64,000 nucleotides of DNA from Aphrocallistes beatrix. Lineage: Eukaryota > Porifera > Hexactinellida > Sceptrulophora > Aphrocallistidae. The notes under the pieces are model-generated. The model did not search any database and had not been told where the DNA came from. It saw only the letters and a program-made list of their open reading frames with translations. This document shows, piece by piece, positions 23,530 to 36,364 of the stretch. Position 1 is the first letter of the stretch, and each line of letters opens with the position of its first letter. The stretch is from the NCBI GenBank assembly GCA_963281255.1, contig OY725496.1:1736001-1800000 (forward strand), written 5' to 3'. A program made the position numbers and the translations under genes.

Positions 23530-24169
23530 TAAAAAATAATATGAAATTCGTTTTCAATAAATAAAACTATTCGAATAGCATTTGCATACCGTCGTTCATC
23601 ATTATTAAACGCATTTTTAATCTTGACATGATTCATGACTTGTTTGGAAAGATTTATGAATGTAAAAAGTTCATTAATAAGAATAATACTTAAAAACATT
23701 AGGTATTGTATCCGAGGAATTTTGTATCGATTATTAATTTAACTTTGGATTTGACATGCTTGGAGAACTATTAACTTGATCCTACAAACGCCAATGGATG
23801 GATAGCAATACAAATCTTTGCGTGGTTACTTTACGTTCAAGTTTCTGAAGTTTTAAAGTAAATATTTCAAGTTCCGAATGCTCTTAATGCACTATCAGCA
23901 CTCATTTCAATAATTGGCATTCTGTTCAATGGTATTAAAGCAAAATTGGTGTACAACTTATGCGGGAAGCAGGCATAGATACCAAGTAACCAAATTATTC
24001 AAAATCAAATGACTAAATTCAATCGGTGTAGATAATTTCATTTTCCCAAATTTTAAACTGATTAATTCTTGCATCCTGTGCGATCATTATCCTGTAAAGC
24101 TACAGTAGATTTGAATCAGAAAACTAAACTGATAATTATTCTGAGTAAATTTTTATATTTATTTACAAA

Positions 24170-24926
24170 TAAGCCCGCTTCCCTTCCTTGCGCTGTGCGA
24201 CTCTGTCAGACGCATCCTTTGGGTATCTAGGCTCACATTGATTAATTATAAGGTAGATAACATCTCTAAATAAATCTGTTTTATTTTCATGATCGATATC
24301 ACCCAAAAATCACATAACTTTCAGTTTTCAATTTTTGATGCATAATAATGAAGTCATAACAGAATGATTAGTCATCATTTTTTGATGATAGTTGTATCAT
24401 GCGTGGAGAATATTAATATACAGTCTTTTAAAATTTCAGCCTTCTAGTATTACCTATAATGGCTGAGTTTTAGTTGAAAAACTGAAATTTATATTATAAA
24501 ACAGTGACGTGGCGTTATAATTCGATGATGAGTCGATGTTTTCGTCTACATATTTTAATTACTCATAATTGATAGTTTCAACTCAATAGCTTATTCTCTT
24601 GTAGAAAATTATCAACTTCTGCCACTTTGTGTCACTAATCGCCATCCTGTGTAATTGCCGTAACTTGAGACAGGTAGTATCAGGTATAATCAAGGTTGAT
24701 ATTGATAAACTTGGGAGTTAGTGAGTTGATGATCTCAATTATGAGTAATTAGAATCTGTATTTTACGAATTTGAAATAAAAAATAGAGAATTTCTTAAAG
24801 TTTGGGAACATATTCCTTAATGAATCAGATCCACTTTAATACTATTTGTATGAGGTTTCTGGTGCTGAATAATTTTGATACTGTATATATACCCACATTA
24901 ATCGAGTTATAATCAAGTACTAAGGA
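24170..24926 (-). mobile_element. Helitron-like unit interrupted by Tc1-type MITE
   Basis: GC-rich 3' end (degenerate) near 24170, core to about 24554, and the 5' block ending ACTAAGGA at about 24926. Between them, 24560-24890 carries inverted ACTCATAATTGA/TCAATTATGAGT arms and the GCCACTTTGTGTCAC core seen in Tc1-type MITEs, though its termini are eroded. Confidence 0.5.
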
Positions 24927-25133
24927 TAATAAAATGCGGATGACAAGTCTTTTACTTCGTGCCTTTACAATAATATATTCTTAGATAGATGCTCAATTGA
25001 CTTTCCCTCTGAGGCGCTGGTGGTCAACCAAAGACTAATTGAGTTTTCTCTAATAATGAGAAGATACATGAGAATATATTCATTAAATTAGTTCTTATGT
25101 GAATATTTTGTAATAATTATATTCTATTATATT

Positions 25134-25628
25134 AGTGAACGACCGAAACTAGTATTTTACCGAAGCCGAATTTCGGCCAAAATTGGAATTTTCCACCGAA
25201 ATGCAGAAACCGAATTTCGGTATTTCGGCCACAATTTGTAAGACAATATATATTATTTATATTTAATCAAGGTGCATAAACATAACTAATCACTAATTCA
25301 TTAAGTACGTGTATGTAGATATATTGTGTAACTAGATTATATGATAGAAAGTATCATGTTTGTACGATGATACTGCATATGTTAATACAATGCCATTGTA
25401 CAAACATGAGTTCCCCATAGAAATGCAGCATATGTATGGTTATCCAATTAAAGGCTATGTAGTAGATTGTGTGTAGATTATATATTTATCACTCTTAGTA
25501 GTTATTCTTTCATTACTCAGAAATTCTAGTCAGAATTTAATCATGATTTCGGTGAAGTCACCGATACCGAAATTCGGCCGAAACCGAAACCGAAATTTCG
25601 GCCGAAATCAATTTCGGTCGTTCACTAC
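25134..25628. mobile_element. hAT-like MITE with CCGAAATTTCGG repeats, exact 8-bp TSD
   Basis: The ends AGTGAACGACCGAAA and (right) TTTCGGTCGTTCACTAC are flanked by ATTATATT on both sides (25126-25133, 25629-25636). Both subterminal regions carry repeated CCGAAATTTCGG-like palindromes. Non-coding. Confidence 0.75.
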
Positions 25629-25657
25629 ATTATATTCTAGTTACTAATTTTAATTTA

Positions 25658-25708
25658 TCCTTACTATTAAAACTCGATTAATGTATATTTCTTTATATAT
25701 TTATACTA

Positions 25709-25742
<34 letters not shown>

Positions 25743-26234
25743 GTAACGAATTGATTGAAGAACCTGCCAGTCGCAGAAACCTGATTTTTGGCATGTGGGA
25801 GTCTATTGGCTATGGCTCCATTAAGTTCTGAGCTCAGACGAAAATGTCGACTCATCACGGAAGTATGACGTCATTGTCACCTTTTTTATAATTAGAAATC
25901 CCAGTTTTTCGATCATAACTCAGCCATTTTAAGTTATAGAAGGCTGAAATGTTAATAGAATGTGTATATTAATCTATCTCAAATATGATACAACCATCAT
26001 CCAAAAATGATCATTCATCACTCTGTTACGACGTAATCATTACGCATCAAAATTTTAAAAAATTGACAAATTTGGTGATTTTTCGTGCGATATCGATTTT
26101 AACAGTAGGACCCACGTATTTAGAGATGCTATATCCCTAATAATTAATCAATGTGATCCCAGATGCCCAAAGGGCATCTCCGGCGCACTTAAAGTGTCTG
26201 CCAGCCTCGAGCGCAAGCAAGCGAAGCGTGTTTG
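25658..26234 (+). mobile_element. Helitron-like unit, complete, 47 bp upstream of a UBR4 exon
   Basis: Starts TCCTTACTATTAAAACTCG after A, with a TA run, full core and GC-rich hairpins, and ends GCGTGTTTG before T (577 bp). The acceptor of the next UBR4 exon lies only 47 bp further on. Confidence 0.65.
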
Positions 26235-26281
26235 TAGTGATTATATGACAATACTTATTTCAAATTTTACCTTTCTCCTAG

Positions 26282-26495
26282 GTTTTAATATTGTTCATTT
26301 TGATTGTCATAATACTGCAATTCGAACGAGCCGTCAATCAAGAGGTAAAGACGAGTGGGAGTCTGCTATGATTCATAATTCGAACATCAAATGTAATAGT
26401 ATTATGCCTATCTGGGGTCCCGAAGTGCAGGATAATGGATTTTACAGCTGTCTTGCGAAACACCATTCATGTTTACAGGATGCAACTGGATGCAG
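26282..26495 (+). CDS. UBR4: UBR4 exon: hemi-RING, second half
   Basis: Acceptor TTTCTCCTAG precedes 26282 and donor GTAATT follows 26495. The exon starts in phase 1 and ends in phase 2. It encodes GFNIVHFDCHNTAIRTSRQ, DEWESAMIHNSNIKCNS, IMPIWGPEV and FYSCLAKHHSCLQDATG. The conserved ligands of the UBR4 hemi-RING zinc site (HFDCH, IKC, SC-LAKH) are all present. This module binds the E2 and directs ubiquitin transfer. The longer open frame upstream of 26282 reads into the intron and the Helitron-like element, and is not coding. Confidence 0.93.
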
Positions 26496-27389
26496 GTAAT
26501 TTATAATATCATTTATCTGCTTTGTTTTAATTCATGTCGAAGGATGTAAATTTAAATGTCACTCTTTGAGGATTTTAATTGAGTATCTCGTTAATATCCG
26601 TATGTCACTATCAGTGAACGACTAAACTGTACATAATAAGTCTAAATTAAAGTACTCAATGTTAGTTATTTCTGAAATTCATTTATACACGTACGTTATA
26701 GTCTTTATATTACCAAATTTGACCTCAAGAAACATTAGCATGAAAACAAGTAGTCAAGAGTTCATACCAACTGGTGAACTTTTTAAATGTTGTTGTTGTA
26801 GTATTAATTTGTTTAGGGCTTAGCCATAAGTTTAATACATTACCAAAGCCGAAGTGTGTTTAAAGTGTAGAAATAATGACTCTTTGTACATTGCATTTGA
26901 CTAGGCTGAAGGCCAGTTATATTTAGCCATTACGATTTGAATTCCTTTCTTTGTTAATTAGCTATCCAATAGTATCTAAATTTAGCCTCTAGTAGTCTAG
27001 TTCATCATACCATTTTATTATCTTATTTTGTAAAACTGCTTTTTCTAACATGCTAGCGATGAAGACTAAGTCTACAAATAAATTTGTGGTTGAAACAGAT
27101 GCATGATGCTATTTATCATCAACCCAGCCTAGAATAGAAATGCTCGTCAATTAGAAACAACATTAAAAATCGCATTAAACTATTTCAAAGTATTAGGTTC
27201 AAAAATAGTATAATGTAATATACAAACTATCATCAAATTCTGCTTATTATTAGCTATGAGTAAAATTACTATTCTCAGAGAGTTGGTCGGGAAGATTTTG
27301 GATATTAGAAAATGGGTAGCTTTCTCATCTTCAATTGCGTCTTGTTTTAATCACCTGAGCAAATATTCTTATTATATTTTTTTTTCTAG
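26496..27389 (+). other. UBR4: UBR4 intron, 894 bp
   Basis: GTAATT donor and TTTTTTTTTCTAG acceptor. It holds no recognised TE, unlike its neighbours. Confidence 0.85.
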
Positions 27390-27809
27390 AGAACCTAATT
27401 TTTGGTCAAGTATACATGATATTAAACTTTTAATTCTGAGATTTACAACTGAGGCTTCATTTTGTCAAGATTCTGGCGGTGGAAGTAAATATAGTAATAT
27501 TCGTTTTCTCAGTTATATGTTTGGATATTCTTTCTATTTACTGCAAGCATCCAGAAGCTTTCAGAAGGAATTTAATAACTTAGCACTATTTCTGGAAAAT
27601 GAATCTGAAAAATGTATTACATCTTCTTATGAATTGGATGGACCAGTCTTTTTTCTTGTATCCTCCATATTTCTGATGTCAGGTGAAGAATGGAGTTTAA
27701 ATAAAATAAAGTTTCTCCGGCGTGTTATAATAACTGGTCATGCAAGGTGCATATCATCTAAAGTGCAGAGTGGAAATGCTCAAGAACCTTTAGATTTCAA
27801 CTTTTACAG
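27390..27809 (+). CDS. UBR4: UBR4 exon: C-terminal E3 module
   Basis: Follows acceptor TTTTTCTAG and ends at donor GTATAA. Phase 2 in and out: AG|A gives Arg at the left junction and AG|G gives Arg at the right. It encodes REPNFWSSIHDIKLLILRF, SGGGSKYSNI, LENESEK, SSYELDGPVFF and WSLNKIKFLRRVIITGHAR. These match, in order, conserved UBR4 segments around the UBR zinc-finger-interacting region. The open frame begins earlier, at 27256, but that stretch is intron with no UBR4 similarity. Confidence 0.92.
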
Positions 27810-28710
27810 GTATAATTAATGATTATACATTTATTAATCGTTTAAGAAATTGGATGTTTACTGTATTCCAATCATCATTAATCATTTTATCCTTTAGACC
27901 TCAAACATTTTTATCTAAATAATTAAAAGCAACTTTGTTGCATGTGCTAATTTTGAAGATCTTGAGTCATAAATTATAATTTTCTTTCCAAATTTTTAGA
28001 GCAAACATTGTAGAATCATGTGTTTGAAGCTACGACAAACTAGTACATGGTTCCCCAAAGTCATACAGTGATTTACAGTGTGCTTTCCACGCATTTGGAA
28101 GCGGTATCAGTCCATTAGACTTGATTCCCATTTGGTATATAGCTTTTTGCCTCGATTTTGAAGTTATCGTTCGATTCGCCTTGATTTTAAAATATTTCTT
28201 GATGTGTCTTGAATTTAATGAATAACAGGTTTATTTATCACGATCATGGTTAATAGTCTGTCAATATATATTCAATATCATGGCCAATCGCCTGATATAC
28301 CATTAGAGCCAAAAGTCAATCAGACCGATAGGCCAAAAATTCTCTGAAGAGCAGGGTTACATCTATCCATCCCCCATGAAATTTTTAAATTATTTAACTC
28401 CCCTCGGAATCCGGGTCTAGATTCGACCGTGCTGGTGAGAGCCCTGTCCTATTTTGAGTGACCTTATGATGAAAATATTTATTCACTAAATTTATATTCC
28501 AATTCAATGAACTAACACCAAGAATTTACAATTTATGCCTTAAATATCAAAATGTACAAGACATTAATGTATTGTCATCAACGAAAGGCTGGCTAAGCAT
28601 TTCTATTATAAACAAAGCCAAAGTTACATTCTTTAAAAATTAATCAAAATGTTTGGTCGCGTATTGAACCCTGATATTTGTAGCAGATTTACATGCATTA
28701 ATAGCTTATA

Positions 28711-29042
28711 CTGTACACCCTCGCTAATCCGAACAGCTCTGCGCCAATGATCGAAAAAATCGTTCGGATTAGTGAATTTGTTCCGATTAGTGAAATAACA
28801 CTAATTCAATGGAGTATTTACTATAATAATTTACGTATATTATTAGAATATTAAGAATAATATTTTGTTATGATTGGTTTTTTAACGAGGTTTCTCTATC
28901 ATTAAAATATATAATATTATAAACGTTGATTTAAAGCACAAGCCGAATAAGATTATATTTTGGGTGTTTGGATTTTAAGAATGAAGTGTTCGGAGTAGCG
29001 AGGGTTCGGACTAGCGAGGTTCGGATTAGCGAGGGTGTACTG
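28711..29042. mobile_element. Pogo-like MITE, 332 bp, TA target
   Basis: The ends CTGTACACCCTCGC and (right) GCGAGGGTGTACTG lie between TA dinucleotides. Subterminal GGATTAGCGAGG-type repeats lie on the right and CTAATCCGAAC on the left. Confidence 0.7.
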
Positions 29043-30917
29043 TATTACCTTAATTGTTAATGTTAATTATGTAAACTAAACACAATTTATTATGTTAGTG
29101 CTCGTTGTATTTGATCAAACAAAATGTTACCAGCAAATTTCTTCATATGCTTGCTCACTTACCCTATCATCCGCTAATCCCTACATTGCTTTCGCCTCTA
29201 AATCCTCATGGGTATCCTCAAATATTTTTCCCCGGATTTCATCAGCAATTCTCCATAAATACCTATACATTCAGAGCTCCTCTAGCGGAAACCTATATTA
29301 CCGGTCACCTAAGAACAGTCCTGTCCCTAATATTCAACCTGGGTATAACGATCACCTGTTCAGCACTACCAGCAGTCACCCTTTTCGATCCCTGACAGCT
29401 CCTAACACTGTCGATAACTGTCAACAACCAATTCATTTTAGAACTACATACAAAACATAAGGATCCCCAAATACATAGGAAGTATAGACTTTCAAAAAAA
29501 GGGTTTTGTCTGATTTAGAAGGGGGGGCCTCAAGAGGGTCGCACAGTTAGTGTACCAATGAGATGACAACATTGTTTGATTCAAAATTTCTATTTTGGGT
29601 ATTTTGACCCGACCCGAACCCGAAATTGTCAATGAGCTTAAACCCGACTATATATTACGCGTATATCAGTTGATAGCTAGAGATTGTCATTGTCACTCAC
29701 TAAAACAAACGTTGGTAGTGAAATATATGCTCAGTAATTCTGCTTTTGCTGTGGAAGGCCTGATTCAAATTGAGCCTAACCAAGCTTGAACCCAACTCGA
29801 ACCGATCCCTGAGCGAGAGATATTGATTTGATTCATACCAATATGCATTTCTATAACAAAAATTAATCATGACAATAAGATCTACGTACAAGCTCTACAT
29901 CTGTAGCTGCTAATGGTTCAAAAGTTTTTCCTTTCTCAATTTATAATAAGCCCTTTGCTCTTCAAATAATTTTCGCTGTACATCATTTTCTAATTAGGTT
30001 GATTTGTGTTGGTAATTTACATGTTTTGCAGCTAGTTAATCAACTCTTTTGACAGTTTGTAGTCAAAACTAGCGTTACCAAAGGAATATGCAAAAAATGG
30101 GTATCAAATGAATTCTCAAGTCGTTTGTGAAATGTTATGATCATTTAATTGTACATACGATCTAAAGTTATCTAATTTCTATCTATCTGACAAAATCTGA
30201 CTATTTTTGCTACGAAAGATATTTACAGGGGGGAAATCATATATTTACGGAAATTCTCAGTAGAAACAATGCAAAGGACCCTCAACCTGAGAGGGTTCGA
30301 AAGACAAAACTACGTATATTATAATGGAATTATCTATTCGTCAAAAAAATGTGAAAGACATAAAAATTGAATGACAATACTTATAGGCGCTAACACCTAG
30401 TCATTTTAAATATATGTATTTTTGAGTCAAACTATGAATTAATTTAGGGAAGAGGGCCCGTAATCATGTCAGTGCTGGGCCCGTGTTCGCTCTCGGGCCC
30501 TAAGTGTCTCAACATTATCTACGACACACCAACAGAGTTAGAGTCACTTCCAATCCTATTACCTCCCTATATGGATGATAGCATTAACCTTTGACTTTGC
30601 GGCTAGTTTCATGTTGTTCCACTTTTTTTGCCTCATCAAACTCTTTATTACTTGCAGGCAAGGAATTTCCTTTTCCCGCGATGTTAATAAACAGTGCATT
30701 TTTTCTTTTTGATTTCAGCGTTGATACCTGACCCTCAAATCGAATCACCAGCTGGCAGCAATTTGTTTTGCACTTCTTCCATTTCTTTGTCCGAGCTTTT
30801 TATGATATTTTTTTTTATTTCTTTGATGTAGTATACATTAGTCGTGTATTTTTGTTCGTTTGATTTGGTTACTCATGTGAAAATAAATGTAATTGATCTC
30901 TTTAGAATACCATCCTT

Positions 30918-31250
30918 CTAAGGAATCCTGTGTTTGTATTTAAGCTTAACAATGAAATCATCGGAATTATGCTGCCTCGTTATCCTTATTGGAGATGTCT
31001 CAAGGAGCACATCACTAGGCTTTGACATTCTAGTGCCAATTTCAAGTTTGTGAAGAGCAGATACACATGATTTGCACAATATACATGGAAGGAAAGGAAT
31101 AACCTCTGGAGAATATGCTATTTCCTCTTCTATATCGATATCGTAGCATGACTTTATTTTGGATATATGCGATATAATATCAACTGATTGGAGTTTCAAA
31201 ATTTTCGAAGAACATAGTCGACAAATATTTTCACTGCTTCTAAATGATAT
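30918..31250 (-). pseudogene. Fragment of a C2C2 zinc-finger (ZAD-like) TE protein
   Basis: Read down from about 31250, the frame contains SSENICRLCSSKILKL, then about 45 residues later LPCILCKSCVSALHKLE, the CxxC...CxxC pairing of ZAD-like fingers. It ends at a stop at 30918, with no ATG upstream in frame. The sequence just upstream (31284-31350) is repeated at 50990-51060 next to another CRLC-containing relic. I therefore read both as remnants of the same unnamed TE family. Confidence 0.45.
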
Positions 31251-31283
31251 GATGACTTTATGATATAGAGTGGATTAATATGT

Positions 31284-31460
31284 GTATTTTAGTGAAATAA
31301 ACTAATTATCTGAGTTTTATTTCAGAAAGCACAAAAGTTCAAATAGGTGGATGAAAAAATTCAATTTCTGCATACGCCTATACATAGCATTCTATACACT
31401 AAGGCAATGGTGCTGATTGGTGGACTTGGACTAGGGATTGGTTAGATCAGTTAGTTTACT
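31284..31460. repeat. Dispersed and inverted repeat segments
   Basis: 31284-31350 (AAATAAACTAATTATCTGAG and following) recurs at 50990-51060. 31376-31455 (GCATTCTATACACTAAGGC, GGACTTGGACTAGGGATTGG) recurs inverted at about 34640-34715, and a piece recurs at 61255-61290. These may be terminal regions of one TE family. Confidence 0.55.
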
Positions 31461-31910
31461 TTTATATCAAAATTCTAATACAACTGTAACTTTACTGTAA
31501 CTACCCATCTTAAGTAAATAATTAATAACCTACTTCCCTTTTATGAAATCATGAATGTCTGGAGATTATTTTATATATAGTGGACATGTAATAAGTAAAT
31601 TAATAAATAAGCAGAAATTATAAGCATAATTGCTAAGAAATGTGATTCACAGATAAATGAGCATAGAGGCAGTTTATAAAGTCGAGTAGAAGCGAGATAT
31701 AATGTGATAAGGGTAGAATGTAACTCCGATGCGTCTTGAATAAGTGTCATTGTAGCTGCTAGTGAGTTCCTCGATAATAATAATGATAATGATAAAGTAG
31801 ATATTTCATTCAGACGGTTGTAGATACAGGAGTGATAGATCATGTCGGAGGATTTATCTATAAGAATATAATACAATAATTAGGTATAGAAGAGATAATT
31901 ATCGGTCATA

Positions 31911-32167
31911 CAGGATGTTTCAAAAGTCTTGGCACCTATTCTAATAGAGCCAAGAAAACAAACTTAGAAATCAAAAAATTATCAATCGGGCCGCTAAAAT
32001 AATAATATCGAAATCATTCTTAGATAATTAAGTGAGTTGTATGCCAAATCGAATTAGGAAATTGCTAGAATTGAAAGGTGATTATATTGGCGAATGAAAT
32101 TCAGCATGTCTTTTATGTAGTATATAAGTTAAAATGTTCAAGTGGCCAATACTTTTGAAACACCCTG
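31911..32167. mobile_element. Mariner-type MITE, 257 bp
   Basis: The ends CAGGATGTTTCAAAAGTC and (right) TTTTGAAACACCCTG are flanked by TA at 31909-31910 and 32168-32169. No coding frame. Confidence 0.7.
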
Positions 32168-32172
32168 TAATG

Positions 32173-32934
32173 CAGCGGATCTGAACCTGGAGTAAGCGTA
32201 GCACCCCCAGGGGGGGTTTAAAATTGAGTGGGTACGTGAACCCCATGTTGACACAGTGCTGCCAAGTGAGTTCAGAAAAATTCCTGGAGATTGACCATAA
32301 AATTTACGGAGAAAAAAATTTTTTACGGAGCATTCTATAATCCCTTAACCCTAATTGGACTTGGAATGTTGAAGTGAAAGTGAAAGTTAATTGAAAGTGA
32401 ACTGAAAGTGAAAATGAAAGTGGGAATTTTCTATTTATACCTTTGACCCCAAGTCCAAGTAGGGTTAATGACCCAACAGGTCTTAATTTACTTTTACAAA
32501 TAACATAAATTAACAACTTTGTATGTATAATCATAAATAAAGATAATTATATGGACGCTTTCGAAAACTATCAAAGCCTATTTAATATGGTCGTACATAC
32601 TTTGTGAAAGAATTAAGCCCAAATCCATTTTAAAAGTTTGGATGTCAAATTTGTCAACTGATTATATCTCGCGATCTAACATAATTTGAAGAGTATTAGT
32701 AATGTGATATAATCAGAGTGATAACATGGTTCACTAATAATAACAAAACGCAGTTAGATGTTTTAAACAAGAAGTATTAAATGTATTACGCAAGAAATAC
32801 GTATAAATCGGGTCTTCATACGTAGACACGTAGATTGCAGTCAAATTTACGTAGTTAACGTAAATTTACGGAGACTTTGCAGCACTGTGTTGACACCAAG
32901 GGGTACCACTGACTGAAAAGGTTCAGAACCACTG
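32173..32934. mobile_element. hAT-like MITE, outer, hosting a second one
   Basis: The ends CAGCGGATCTGAACCTGG and (right) GGTTCAGAACCACTG. The flanks CTGTAATG and CTGTAGAG match at 6 of 8 positions. It is interrupted by 32254-32887. Confidence 0.6.
32254..32887. mobile_element. hAT-like MITE, inner, exact 8-bp TSD
   Basis: The ends CAGTGCTGCCAAG and (right) TTTGCAGCACTG are flanked on both sides by TGTTGACA (32246-32253, 32888-32895). 634 bp, inserted into the outer hAT-like MITE. Contains iterated GTGAAAGTGAAA-type sequence near 32370-32420. Confidence 0.8.
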
Positions 32935-34802
32935 CTGTAGAGCCTCAACAAATAGATAGCAACTCTCGATATAACTTAATGTTTTAGTCATAATTGGAAT
33001 TAAATCAACCGCGGAGGAAAACCCTAACGGAATTGGACGAACAATGGTTGGAAATACAATTGTGGGGGATCACTTGGATTGTCGATGGCGTCAAAGTTTT
33101 ACCTCATTTATAAGATTCCACACTACGAATCTGAACTTCATCCATTCGAAGTATCACATGGCGTTCGCTATGGCTAAATTTGGAAGTTAATTACCCTTGG
33201 AATTTGAAAGTAATCACCTCCAAAATCCATAGTATTGTTTATACTAATAATATTTCTCTCATGTAGTAAGATTAAGCAATGAGATGACTGAATAAATCGG
33301 TAATAAGCAGGTGATATTCTATGTATTTTTAATGAAAATACATGCTTAAGGTGATATATAACGACGACGACTTTTAGAATTTATCAAATTTCTAAGTTGC
33401 CCAACTAAAAACTGGAATGAAATATTTAAAGATACACTGTAAAATGCATTTCACCTATGTCTAGGTCTGATGAGTCAATGAGCTTAATTAATTGCTCACG
33501 AGTCTCGAGGTTATTTGAATACAACATTAAGTTTGAGAGCTATTAAGTTGAAATATTGGTAAATACTTATCAACCTCATTGAAGATGGTCTCAACTTGGC
33601 GAGTGTCATTTATAGAAATTTGCGAGGTTGGAATTGTGACGTTTTTATTATCAAATGCTTTGATATATAATTCGTCGTTAATTGACATGGATCAGTCATG
33701 AAAGGCCCGGTTTCTGAAATAACTATCATCATATTAATAAAAAATGAAGAGTTGTTGCACATGAGCTATTCAGCCGTTTCGTAGGTCGATTATATTTAAT
33801 TTAGAAAGAAGATCTGGAAATAAACTAACTAAGAACTTATCTACCTTTTCTTCGTATGTCAGTTATGCTCTTAGAGTAGGCAGATTCCATCAGCGAACGT
33901 TCTTTGTGATCCAAAGATAGTCTCTTAGCTTGGAATTGGATTCACATAGATAGGAAGGAAGGTTGGGGAATGTACTGGGTACTGCAGTTTTATTAAGAGC
34001 TATTCTATCTACGAAGCCCGTCACTGTAGGTAATGGTTCTCTCGAATCTCGATGTCATCTGGTTTGAAATGATGTCCACATACCTAAACGGTGAGTAGAA
34101 GTGTAAATGTGACAATCAGTAAATGAAACATAATTATAGAAACTTACTCTTATTTGCGTGTTTACATACGTAGTCCTTCCGTGGGCGTGGAATTGCTCCA
34201 AACCATTCTTCACGTAGTTTCAGATTTTCAGAGGTAGATTCTGCTAGACTTCTATAATTAGACTTGCAGCCTGGGACGACAACACACGATTGTCGATCCG
34301 AAAGAGTAATAATAATTTGATACGTATGAGGAGTCAGAGTGTTTCAGATTAAATTTGATTTGCGCATATGAAAAGACAGTGATTTGTAGAACTTTACAAC
34401 AAGGTAGTAAATAAATATATAATTAACGTGCTTGATTTTAAAACAATAGAAATAAGTAGTATGTTAATGCATATAAGTAATGTGGTTGGTTTAAATTAGT
34501 TTAACCACAAATTCTCTACAGTGCTATCCTCAACCATTTTGATGTAAATCGATGTAGAATTCATGAAAACGATCAGTATATAATGTACGAAGCTATATAC
34601 CAGCAGAATCGGACCATTTTTAGGAAATCAAATTTGACTGATCTAACCAATCCCTAGTCCAAGTCCACCAACCACCACCATCGCCTTAGTGTATAGAATG
34701 CTACGGCCTATATATGCTATCGAAAAATTAACATAATTCTGGTGTCTCTCCAAAGGATTGAAACTTCATTTTTCAGGTAGTATATTAAACTCGATTAATG
34801 TA

Positions 34803-36142
34803 CCGGGTGGTCCAAAAAATGGAAACTCCTTAATTATGGTATTTTCAATATACGCATTTTTTGGTGAAAATAATCAAAAGCCTACAACTATATGTACTAT
34901 ACAATTTTCTAGACGTATAGGCATTTTTATTAGATCTAAAAATGGTTAAGGGTTGATTCAGAGCATATGTTCGAAATGGCCATTTGGGAATCTAGGCATT
35001 TTCTTAATCTGAGAGTGAAGTTATGCCTGACTTTTGTAAGAACTTTAGTCAATATAGCCCTTATCTCTACCCTGATCTTTTCTTTCAGTTCTACGAGCTT
35101 TCTGGGCTTCTCCGCGTAAACTCTATCCTTAACAAAATAGCCGCATAGATAGAGATCGGGGGGCTAAGGTCCGGAGAATACGGTGGCCACTGAAAGTCAC
35201 ACCTTTTCCTAAGGATTCTCGAGTTTATGTGTTGTTTTAGCTATTCAATGGAGATATTCGGTGGTGCATCATCTTGCTGAAACCATTTTCTGTTGGTATT
35301 TGTTCCACATAACTGCTTGAGTTCCAGCCAGAACTTGTTCAACACCGCTACATATCGCTCAGAGTTTATCATAACAGTTGAGTCATTTTCGTCTTCAAAA
35401 AAACATTGGTCCGATAATCCCTCTTGCCGACATCAAACTGTGACCTTTGAAGAATGTAGAGACCTTTCACGAACCTCATTTGGGGAACAGGTTCCCCAAA
35501 GACATCGTTCTTGGAATTAACTTGGCCATCATGGTAACAATGAGCTTCGCCCTTAGAAATTGGGAAGGAAACTCTTGCAGAGTTCAATCTTGTCAGTCAA
35601 AACCTGCACTAGCTCCAACCTTTTCTTCTTGTCTGCTAAAGTCAGCTTCTGTGCAATCAAGATTCTATAGAGAAACATGCTTAGGTCATCCTTCATAACT
35701 CTGAGCATTGTTGAACGTGATATTGGTAGGATTTGTGTACTCTTTCTTGACGAACGTTTGGGCGATTTTTGAACCGACATCCGGACGAGTGAAATTACTT
35801 CATGTGAGCTGGGGAGTCCAGAGTGACTCTCACGAGTGTCAGACTTCTTGTTTAGGTTCTCACGAGTCCAGTGAGTCCTGAACCTCTTCATCATCTTGTA
35901 AATCGCTGACTTTGTAGGAGCTGTATCTGTCCCGAACCTATACCTAAATTGTTTCGTGACTTTCACATAACTCTTTGTCTCAAGATATATCTGGACGCAC
36001 CAAGCACACTGCTCAGGGGTTCAACTCCACAGCCCAGGGAGCCTAGGATTTGTATTTGACATTTTCTAAGAAGTATATTTGTTTCAAGATTAATATTGTG
36101 CACAAAGAGATCACAAACAATAATGGGTTCCCATTTTTTTGG
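34803..36142 (-). pseudogene. Tc1/mariner element, near full length, degraded
   Basis: TA then CCGGGTGGTCCAAAAAATGG on the left and CCATTTTTTTGGTATA on the right mark the ends (about 1.34 kb). On the minus strand, 35966-35553 gives the N-terminal paired helix-turn-helix region: FRYRFGTDTAPTKSAIYKM, SVQKSPKRSSRKSTQ and RSTMLRVMKDDL. Then come DEAHCYHDGQVN-like text around 35500, with the first catalytic region, and near 35150-35050 SPDLSICGYFVKDRVYAEKP. That is the third catalytic region, with Asp or Gly where family members vary. Frameshifts separate these segments. The type is the mariner-like group with a long N-terminal HTH common in arthropods. Confidence 0.75.
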
Positions 36143-36364
36143 TATATAATCATTTTTCGGCGGACATGTCTCTTTAACTGTTTGATTTAATGATGTACCT
36201 ACTCATGCGAACAAAACGTGTTCTCCTGCCGCCTAGTGAAGTGCTCTAAACGCACATGTAGATAAATGAATGTAATTAGAGTTTTTATAATTTAGATAGG
36301 CAATTGTGATTTATAGAAGTAAACTACATTGTAAGAATTCAATAGATAAATTATTTTACTTTAA

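Noticed and set aside
26194-26281. In-frame open extension upstream of the UBR4 exon at 26282
   Set aside because: It reads through the Helitron-like 3' end and the splice acceptor; UBR4 similarity starts exactly at 26282.
27256-27389. Open frame with an early methionine before the UBR4 exon at 27390
   Set aside because: No UBR4 similarity, and a strong pyrimidine tract plus TAG acceptor ends at 27389.
29092-29460. Two long overlapping plus-strand frames (122 and 96 codons)
   Set aside because: Locally less AT-rich sequence opens both frames; neither shows a motif or splice sites, so I do not call a gene.
33000-33200. Possible transposase fragment (reading around TLTELDEQWLEIQLWG)
   Set aside because: Too short and without catalytic motifs; could not be tied to any family.
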